A DNA stretch of 64,000 nucleotides from Stenotrophomonas panacihumi (lineage in GTDB: Bacteria > Pseudomonadota > Gammaproteobacteria > Xanthomonadales > Xanthomonadaceae): contig NZ_LLXU01000055.1 in assembly GCF_001431645.1 (NCBI RefSeq), forward strand, positions 1 through 64,000, read 5' to 3'. Position numbers and translations under genes: made by a program. Of this stretch, positions 57,048-64,000 are shown in pieces. Position 1 is the first letter of the stretch; the number at the start of each line of letters is the position of its first letter. The notes beneath the pieces are model-generated. The model worked only from the letters and a program-made list of their open reading frames with translations, made no database searches and was not told the origin of the DNA.

Positions 57048-58544
57048 TTACGCCGCGGCGGCCTGCGCCTGCCGCGGCCCTTCGCGCAGCGCCTTGCCGA
57101 CCATCTCGACCAGCAGGTCCAGTTCCTCGGCATCCATGGCGAAGTGCGGGGTGAAGCGCAGCGAGTTCTCGCCGCCGTGGATGACGTTCACGCCATGCCG
57201 GCGCAGCCATTCCTCGGTGGAGCCGGTGCCGTAGCACTTGAATTCCGGCGCCAGCTCGCAGGAGAACAGCAGGCCCGTGCCCTGCACCTTGGTGATCATC
57301 CCGCCCAGCTCGCCGCGCAGCTTTTCCAGCTTCTGCAGCGCCTGCGCGCCGCGCTCGCGGATGTTGGCGCGCACCGCGGGCGTGAGCATGGAGAGGGTGG
57401 CGCAGGCCACGTCCAGCGCCCGCGGGTTGCTGGTCATGGTGTTGCCGTAGCAGCCCTTGCGGTAGACCTGCGCGGTGGACGGCGTCAGCGCCACCACCGA
57501 CAGCGGGTACTGGGCGGCGTTGAGGGCCTTGGAGTAGGTCTCCATGTCCGGCGCGTCCAAGGTCTCGAAGCCCGGGTAATCGGTGACCGAGAGCACGCCG
57601 TGCGCGCGCAGGCCGGCCTGGATCGAATCGACCAGCAGCAGGCTGCCGTGGTCGCGCGTCAGCTCGCGCGCGGCGGCATAGAACGCCGGCGGCAGGGCGC
57701 GGCCGGGGTCGCCTTCGCCCATCACCGGCTCCAGGAACACCGCCTCGATGAACCAGCCGTTCTGCGCGGCCTCGCCAAACACGCGGCGCAGCGCCTGTTC
57801 GTCATACGGGGCGATGGCGATGACCGAGTCCTCGCCGCGGTAGCTGGCCAGGTGCTGCACGTAGGTACGGCGGCTGGAATCCGAATACAGGCCCGGGCGG
57901 TCGGTGCGGCCGTGGAAGCTGCCCTTGACCACCACGCGCTTGATCGTCGCGCCGGCATGGCGCGCGCCCGGGTCGGTCTGCAGCTTGGCATTGATGTCCA
58001 CGATGCGCGCGGCCAGGCCCACCGCTTCGGAGCCGGAGTTGAGGCACATGAAATGGCTGAAGGGGCAGCGCTCGCGGCGCTGGCCGATCTCCGCGCGCAT
58101 CGCCAGGTCGAAGCGGCGCTGCGCCAGGCTGGGGGTCATGATGTTGGCCATCGCCTGCGGGCGGGCCATCGCATCGAGCACCGCCGCCGGGGTGTGGCCG
58201 AAGCCGAGCATGCCGTAGCCGCCGGCGTCGTACAGCACCGCGCCCTTGAGCGTGACCACCCATGGGCCGCGGGCGGCCAGGGCGATGTACGGGGTCACCG
58301 CATCGTGCGCGTAGAAGTTGATGAAGCCCCCTTGCACGGCCTCGACCTGGGCCTGTTCGTCCAGCTCCAGCAGGTCGGCGAACTCGTGCTTCTGGCGGGC
58401 GTATTCGGCCGCGGCGGCCGCGATGGCCTCGGCCAGGGCAGGGTGGGAGCCCGCCAGGCGTTCGACGGTGGCATCGTCCAGGCCTTCGGTCAGGCGGCGG
58501 CCGGCGTGGGCGCGCAGCGGCGCGAGCGGGGCGGTCTGGAACAT
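57048..58544 (-). CDS. Class-III PLP-dependent aminotransferase
   Basis: 498 residues, fold-type I aminotransferase with LNSGSEAVGLAARIVD (PLP phosphate binding), GSFHGRTDRPGLYS, LVDSIQAGLRAHG (Asp contacting the pyridine nitrogen) and the Schiff-base Lys in YSKALNAAQYPLS. The family converts omega-amino groups such as those of lysine, ornithine or GABA; specificity is not readable here. It is longer at the N-terminus than most members. Divergent from an Lrp/AsnC regulator across a 19-bp palindrome. Confidence 0.88.
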   Translation of the reverse strand: MFQTAPLAPLRAHAGRRLTEGLDDATVERLAGSHPALAEAIAAAAAEYARQKHEFADLLELDEQAQVEAVQGGFINFYAHDAVTPYIALAARGPWVVTLKGAVLYDAGGYGMLGFGHTPAAVLDAMARPQAMANIMTPSLAQRRFDLAMRAEIGQRRERCPFSHFMCLNSGSEAVGLAARIVDINAKLQTDPGARHAGATIKRVVVKGSFHGRTDRPGLYSDSSRRTYVQHLASYRGEDSVIAIAPYDEQALRRVFGEAAQNGWFIEAVFLEPVMGEGDPGRALPPAFYAAARELTRDHGSLLLVDSIQAGLRAHGVLSVTDYPGFETLDAPDMETYSKALNAAQYPLSVVALTPSTAQVYRKGCYGNTMTSNPRALDVACATLSMLTPAVRANIRERGAQALQKLEKLRGELGGMITKVQGTGLLFSCELAPEFKCYGTGSTEEWLRRHGVNVIHGGENSLRFTPHFAMDAEELDLLVEMVGKALREGPRQAQAAAA

Positions 58545-58626
58545 GGCGGGTCTCCGTCGAAATGGGCGGTATGACCGTAAAGGTAACTGCTGGCCCTCGT
58601 CGGTTGGCAGCTGTGGATCGTGCATA

Positions 58627-58645
58627 ATCGCCATTGTATATGGCG
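58627..58645. promoter_or_regulatory. Palindrome between aminotransferase and Lrp-type regulator
   Basis: A near-19-bp palindrome, TCGCCATTGTATATGGCGA (58628-58646), with 7-bp arms around a 5-base centre. It sits 23 bp before the regulator ATG. On the minus strand TATACAAT within it is a -10-like element for the aminotransferase. Probable operator of the Lrp/AsnC protein. Confidence 0.6.
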
Positions 58646-58668
58646 AATCGACGAGAGGTTTCGGCATT

Positions 58669-59100
58669 ATGAAGCTCACCGAGGCCGACGAAGCCCTGCT
58701 GGCGGTCCTCCGCGAGGACGCCCGCGCCTCCACCGCGCAGATCGCGCGGCGGCTCGGGGTGTCGCGCACCACGGTGCAGAGCCGGATCGAGAAACTGGAG
58801 CGGCAGGGGGTGATCGGCGGCTACACCGTGCGCGTGCACGACGAGGTCGACCGTGCCTATATCCGCGCCCACATCATGATCACCGTGCTGCCCAAGCAGA
58901 TGGCCCAGGTGGTGAAGGCGCTGCAGGCCATCCCCGAGGTGCGCGAACTGCATTCGGTCAGCGGCCCCTACGACCTGGTGGCCTTCGGCGTGGCCACCAC
59001 GGTGGGCGGCATCGACGTGCTTACCGACCGCATCGGCGCGCTGGATGGCGTGGAGCGCACCACCTCGGCCATCGTGCTGGCGACCAAGTTCGAGCGCTGA
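58669..59100 (+). CDS. Lrp/AsnC-family transcriptional regulator
   Basis: 143 residues: N-terminal helix-turn-helix (DARASTAQIARRLGVSRTTVQSRIEKLERQGVIGGYTV) and C-terminal RAM/AsnC ligand domain (PEVRELHSVSGPYDLVAFGV). Divergent from the class-III aminotransferase, so it probably senses that enzyme's amino-acid substrate. Start is the ATG for MKLTEADEALLAVL. Confidence 0.94.
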   Translation: MKLTEADEALLAVLREDARASTAQIARRLGVSRTTVQSRIEKLERQGVIGGYTVRVHDEVDRAYIRAHIMITVLPKQMAQVVKALQAIPEVRELHSVSGPYDLVAFGVATTVGGIDVLTDRIGALDGVERTTSAIVLATKFER

Positions 59101-59177
59101 GCCGACCAGTAGTTTTCCCGATGCATGCCGCCGGGCGGCGGGTGATGATCGCGCCGTATCCCAACGGAGCGCGCGAC

Positions 59178-59561
59178 ATGAAGCACACGGGGTGGGTTCG
59201 GGGCGTACTGCTGGTGGCCGGCGTGCTGCTGGCCTTTGCCGCGCAGGCGGCGTTCTCCAACAAGTGGCGGTTGAAGGTGGATGGCCATGCCTCCAGCGCC
59301 GGGACCATCCAGCTGAGCATCACGCCGGAAGGCGGCGCCGCACGGCAGGTCGATATCCCGGTGGCCAAGGACCTGCACGAGAACCACGTCGCGCGGCTGA
59401 TCCGCGATGCCCTCAAGACCGCGCTGGGCAAGGGCTACCACGTCGAGATCGACGATGGCGAGGACGTGCTGGTCAAGCGCAAGGGCAGCCATCCGAAGCT
59501 GGACATCGTCATCGCCGGCAATTCCGCGCAGGGCATCACCGTGAAGGAACACACCGAGTAG
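59178..59561 (+). CDS. Small exported protein of unknown function
   Basis: 127 residues with a signal peptide (cleavage near AAQA). Mature part is basic and strand-rich (KWRLKVDGHASSAGTIQLSITPEGG ... HPKLDIVIAGNSAQGITVKE), with no recognised domain. Follows the Lrp-type gene by 77 bp and precedes queA by 61 bp. ATG chosen with GGAG upstream. Confidence 0.75.
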   Translation: MKHTGWVRGVLLVAGVLLAFAAQAAFSNKWRLKVDGHASSAGTIQLSITPEGGAARQVDIPVAKDLHENHVARLIRDALKTALGKGYHVEIDDGEDVLVKRKGSHPKLDIVIAGNSAQGITVKEHTE

Positions 59562-59622
59562 CCCCGGCGGCGGGGACGGGCAGGGCCGGTACAATGGGCG
59601 GTCCTTTCCCCGCCATGCCCCC

Positions 59623-60669
59623 GTGTCCTTGAAGAAGTCGGACTTCCACTACGAACTGCCCGAGGCCCTGATCGCCCAGGCCCCGCTGGCCGAGCGTTCG
59701 GCTAGCCGGCTGATGATCGTGCCGCCGGCCCCGGCCGCGTTGCAGGACCGCCATGTGCGCGACCTGCCCGAGCTGCTGCAGCCCGGCGACCTGCTGGTGT
59801 TCAACGACACGCGGGTGATCCCGGCGCGGCTGTTCGGCCAGAAGGCCAGCGGCGGGCGGGTGGAAATCCTCATCGAACGCCTGCTCGGCGCGCAGCAGGC
59901 GCGTGCGCAGATCGGCGCGAGCAAGTCGCCCAAGGCCGGCGGGCGCATCGCGCTCGATGCCGGCGGCGAGGCCGAGGTGCTGGGCCGCGATGGCGAGTTC
60001 TACCTGCTGCGCTTCGAGGTGCCCGAGCCGCTGGAGCAGTGGCTGCTGCACGCCGGCCGCCTGCCGCTGCCGCCGTACATCCGCCGCGAGCCGGGCCTCG
60101 ATGACCGCGAGCGGTACCAGACCGTGTTCGCCCGGGAGACCGGCGCCGTCGCCGCGCCGACCGCCGGCCTGCATTTCGACGAACCACTGCTGGCGCGCCT
60201 GCGCGAGCGCGGGGTGGAATTCGGCCATGTCACGCTGCATGTCGGCGCGGGCACCTTCCAGCCGGTGCGGGTGGAGTCGCTGTCCGACCACGTCATGCAC
60301 CGCGAGTGGCTCAACGTCGGCGCCGAGCTGGTGGAGCAGGTGCGGCGCACGCGCGCGGCCGGCGGGCGGGTGATCGCGGTGGGCACCACCGTCGTGCGCT
60401 CGCTGGAAAGCGCCATGCGCGACGGCGAGCTGCAGCCGTTCGCCGGCGAGACGCAGATCTTCATCCTGCCCGGCTACCGCATCCGCAGCGTCGATGCGAT
60501 GGTCACCAACTTCCACCTGCCCGAGAGCACGCTGCTGATGATGGTCTCGGCCTTCGCCGGCCGCGAGCGCATCTTCGAGGCGTACCACCACGCCATCGCC
60601 GGGCAGTACCGCTTCTTCAGCTATGGCGACGCCATGCTGCTGTGGTCGGCCGACGCGCCCACCGCCTGA
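59623..60669 (+). CDS. queA: tRNA preQ1 ribosyltransferase-isomerase QueA
   Basis: Converts preQ1-tRNA to epoxyqueuosine-tRNA using S-adenosylmethionine as ribosyl donor. 348 residues with SDFHYELPEALIAQAPL, NDTRVIPARLFG, TAGLHFDEPLL, LHVGAGTFQPV and YRIRSVDAMVTNFHLPESTLLMMVSAF. GTG start; TACAAT (59590-59595) is a likely -10. Followed by tgt in the same pathway. Confidence 0.97.
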   Translation: MSLKKSDFHYELPEALIAQAPLAERSASRLMIVPPAPAALQDRHVRDLPELLQPGDLLVFNDTRVIPARLFGQKASGGRVEILIERLLGAQQARAQIGASKSPKAGGRIALDAGGEAEVLGRDGEFYLLRFEVPEPLEQWLLHAGRLPLPPYIRREPGLDDRERYQTVFARETGAVAAPTAGLHFDEPLLARLRERGVEFGHVTLHVGAGTFQPVRVESLSDHVMHREWLNVGAELVEQVRRTRAAGGRVIAVGTTVVRSLESAMRDGELQPFAGETQIFILPGYRIRSVDAMVTNFHLPESTLLMMVSAFAGRERIFEAYHHAIAGQYRFFSYGDAMLLWSADAPTA

Positions 60670-61851
<1,182 letters not shown>

Positions 61852-61899
61852 CCTTTCCCGGCCCGCCGCGCCGCGGCGTGCGGGCCGTCGCCCCCATGG

Positions 61900-61905
61900 C
61901 ATAAT
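61900..61905 (+). promoter_or_regulatory. Likely -10 element of yajC-secD promoter
   Basis: CATAAT at 61900-61905, one base from consensus, about 80 bp before yajC. A hairpin at 61860-61886 (GGCCCGC / GCGGGCC) just upstream may terminate the tgt transcript. The -35 is not clear. Confidence 0.4.
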
Positions 61906-61987
61906 CGGGGGCTCTGCGCCCGGACGGGCGCTTTGAATTGAACGCGGGGCCGGAGTGCCGGCGCCGCGCCCAACCTAGGACGCAAAG

Positions 61988-62335
61988 ATGAACCTGCTCG
62001 ATTTCCTCATTCCCGCCGCCCAGGCGCAGACCACCGGTGGCGCGCCGGCCAGCGGCGGCAGCCCGCTGCTGACCTTCCTGCCGATGATCGGCCTGCTGGT
62101 GGTGATGTATTTCCTGATGATCCGCCCGCAGATGAAGCGGCAGAAGGAACACCGCGCCATGCTGGACAAGCTGAGCCGCGGCGACGAAGTGATCACCTCC
62201 GGCGGCATCGCCGGCGTGGTGTCCGAGGTCGGCGAGAACTTCATCACCATCGAAGTGGCCGACAACGTGCGCGTGCGCGTGCAGAAGGGCGCCGTCGGCA
62301 ACGTGCTGCCGAAGGGCACGCTGAAGTCCGCCTGA
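61988..62335 (+). CDS. yajC: Preprotein translocase accessory subunit YajC
   Basis: 115 residues, one membrane helix (LLTFLPMIGLLVVMYFLMI) followed by a cytoplasmic domain with RPQMKRQKEHRAMLDKLSRGDEVITSGGIAGVV. Part of the SecDF-YajC complex. Stands between tgt and secD as in most proteobacteria. Confidence 0.96.
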   Translation: MNLLDFLIPAAQAQTTGGAPASGGSPLLTFLPMIGLLVVMYFLMIRPQMKRQKEHRAMLDKLSRGDEVITSGGIAGVVSEVGENFITIEVADNVRVRVQKGAVGNVLPKGTLKSA

Positions 62336-62390
62336 TCCGTTCCTTTCTCCTGATGCGTGGCGCCGGGGAGGCGCCGCGCGGGGTTATGCA

Positions 62391-64000
62391 ATGCTTGAAT
62401 TTCCTCGCTGGAAATATTTCCTGATCCTGGCCGTGATCGCGATCGGCGTGCTCTACGCACTGCCCAACGCGTACCAGAAGGATCCGGCGGTGCAGATCAC
62501 CGCCAACCGCGACGGCGCGCTCGACGACGCCCTGCGCAACAAGGTGCAGGCGCAGCTGGCCCAGGCTGGCGTCACCGCCAAGTCGGTGGCCGTCGAAGGC
62601 AACAGCATGATGGTGCGCCTGCCCAACCTGGAAGCACAGAGCAAGGCGAACAACGCCCTGCGCACCAGCCTGGGCGAGAACTACACCGTCGCGCTCAACC
62701 TGGCCTCGACCGTGCCGAACTGGCTGGCCCGCCTCGGCGGCAAGCCGATGGTGCTGGGCCTGGACCTGCAGGGCGGCGTGCACTTCGTGCTGCAGGTGGA
62801 CCAGAAGGCGGCGCTGGAAAAGCGCGTGGACGCCTACGCCGAAGACATCCGCGTCACCCTGCGCGACAACCGCATCGCCTACCAGTCGGTGGAGCGTCGC
62901 CCGGACAACAGCATCGTCGCCACCCTCAGCCCGTCGGCCGGTGCCGATGCGGCCGACCGGGCGCGCGTCGCGCTGGCCAAGACGCAGCCGACCCTGAGCT
63001 ACGACGTCAGCGGCAACCGCGTGACGGTGACGATCCCGCAGCAGGAACTGGCGCAGATCGCCGGCAGCGCGCTGGAGCAGAACATCACCACGCTGCGCAA
63101 CCGCGTCAACGAACTGGGCGTGGCCGAGCCGATCATCCAGCGCCAGGGCGAGGACCGCATCGTGGTCCAGCTGCCGGGCGTGCAGGACACCGCCGAAGCC
63201 AAGCGCCTGATCGGCGCCACCGCCACGCTGGAGTTCCGCTCCGTGGTCGATGGCGACGCGCAGGACGCGCAGCGCACCGGCCGCGTGCCGCCGGACGCCA
63301 AGCTGTACACCGTGCGTGGCAGCGGCCAGCCGGTGCTGTTGAACAAGCGCGTGCTTGCCTCCGGTGACCAGATGGTCAACGCCAGCGTCTCGACCGACCA
63401 GAACGGCATGCCCGCGGTGAGCATCACGCTCAACAACGCCGCCGGCCAGCGCATGTTCGACTTCACCAGCGCCAACGTCGGCAAGCTGATGTCGGTGGTC
63501 TACATCGAACGCATCCCGACCGTCACCATGGTGGACGGCCAGGAAGTGCGCAGCGTCAAGGTCAAGGAAGAGGCGCTGGCGCCGACCCGCATCGCGGGCG
63601 TGTTCGGCAAGAACTTCCAGACCACCGGCCTGGAGAAGAGCGAGGCCGAGAACCTGGCCAAGCTGCTGCGCGCCGGTTCGCTGGCCGCGCCGATGGACTT
63701 CGTCGAGGAACGCATCATCGGCCCGAGCCTGGGCGCGGAGAACGTCGAGCGCGGCATCACCGCGGTGCTCTACGCCTTCGTGTTCACCCTGGCGTTCTTC
63801 ACCATCTACTACCGCATGTTCGGCGTGATCACCTCGGTGGCGCTGCTGCTGAACCTGCTGATCGTGGTGGCGGTGATGTCGATGTTCGGCGCCACGATGA
63901 CGCTGCCCGGCTTCGCCGGCCTGGCGCTGTCGGTGGGCCTGTCGGTCGACGCCAACGTGCTGATCAACGAGCGTATCCGCGAAGAACTTCGCCACGGCGT
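62391..64000 (+). CDS. secD: Protein translocase subunit SecD (truncated by window end)
   Basis: Proton-driven partner of SecYEG in protein export. At least 536 residues are visible. N-terminal membrane anchor (MLEFPRWKYFLILAVIAIGVLYALP), the periplasmic P1 head with GGKPMVLGLDLQGGVHFVLQV, and the first of the C-terminal RND-type helices ending in LALSVGLSVDANVLINERIREEL. The 3' end lies beyond the window. secF is expected next. Confidence 0.97.
   Translation, partial: MLEFPRWKYFLILAVIAIGVLYALPNAYQKDPAVQITANRDGALDDALRNKVQAQLAQAGVTAKSVAVEGNSMMVRLPNLEAQSKANNALRTSLGENYTVALNLASTVPNWLARLGGKPMVLGLDLQGGVHFVLQVDQKAALEKRVDAYAEDIRVTLRDNRIAYQSVERRPDNSIVATLSPSAGADAADRARVALAKTQPTLSYDVSGNRVTVTIPQQELAQIAGSALEQNITTLRNRVNELGVAEPIIQRQGEDRIVVQLPGVQDTAEAKRLIGATATLEFRSVVDGDAQDAQRTGRVPPDAKLYTVRGSGQPVLLNKRVLASGDQMVNASVSTDQNGMPAVSITLNNAAGQRMFDFTSANVGKLMSVVYIERIPTVTMVDGQEVRSVKVKEEALAPTRIAGVFGKNFQTTGLEKSEAENLAKLLRAGSLAAPMDFVEERIIGPSLGAENVERGITAVLYAFVFTLAFFTIYYRMFGVITSVALLLNLLIVVAVMSMFGATMTLPGFAGLALSVGLSVDANVLINERIREELRHG

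Overview
The window is GC-rich, densely coded chromosomal DNA from a gammaproteobacterium, most likely family Xanthomonadaceae/Lysobacteraceae (Xanthomonas, Pseudoxanthomonas, Luteimonas and Lysobacter relatives). The main reason is a near-complete xanthan-type gum operon (gumB, C, D, E, F, H, I, J, K, L, M, with gumN nearby). Xanthomonad-style TonB-dependent receptor architecture, a five-step hut pathway and the coaD-ferredoxin and queA-tgt-yajC-secD blocks fit. No rRNA, tRNA, insertion sequence or CRISPR was seen. Genus cannot be fixed from this window alone.

Layout: (1) 1-0.9 kb: a small unknown gene and a 478-bp non-coding stretch with candidate control sites for gumB. (2) 0.9-13.5 kb: the gum operon, almost every junction overlapping by 4 bases, with one 281-bp break between gumC and gumD. 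It encodes every activity needed for a xanthan-like pentasaccharide: GumD, M, H, K and I build the unit; one acyltransferase and GumL decorate it; GumJ flips, GumE polymerises, GumC/GumB control length and export. gumG is absent. (3) 13.5-17.1 kb: a DUF985 cupin, GumN and convergent dxs. (4) 17.1-23.5 kb: a giant trimeric autotransporter adhesin, then on the opposite strand a previously unannotated-looking two-gene unit: a double-glycine-leader bacteriocin-like peptide and a 58-residue two-helix membrane protein that looks like its immunity partner. A perfect 12-bp-stem hairpin lies on each side. (5) 23.5-31 kb: histidine utilisation genes hutIHGU and divergent hutF-hutC, with a textbook HutC operator between them.

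(6) 31-38.3 kb: housekeeping genes yggX, mutY, ftsY, htpG, rsmD, coaD, a small ferredoxin, plus an orphan mini flagellar-rod-like protein. (7) 38.3-43.2 kb: gamma-glutamyltransferase, a metallo-beta-lactamase-fold hydrolase, a GH9 cellulase-type enzyme and a small membrane protein. (8) 43.3-50.5 kb: a LuxR-type response regulator and a propeller-type sensor kinase, each divergent from a short enzyme operon (isochorismatase-like + alpha/beta hydrolase; cupin + SDR). Both divergent intergenic regions carry the same 16-bp imperfect palindrome, so the four transcripts look like one small regulon.

(9) 50.5-57 kb: upp, then a coupled operon of TonB-dependent receptor, beta-propeller phytase lipoprotein, purple-acid-phosphatase-like enzyme and an inorganic pyrophosphatase with a signal peptide. 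I read this as an envelope-located phytate/organophosphate uptake and dephosphorylation system. (10) 57-59.6 kb: a class-III aminotransferase divergent from an Lrp/AsnC regulator with a palindrome between them, and a small exported protein. (11) 59.6-64 kb: queA, tgt, yajC and secD (cut by the window edge).
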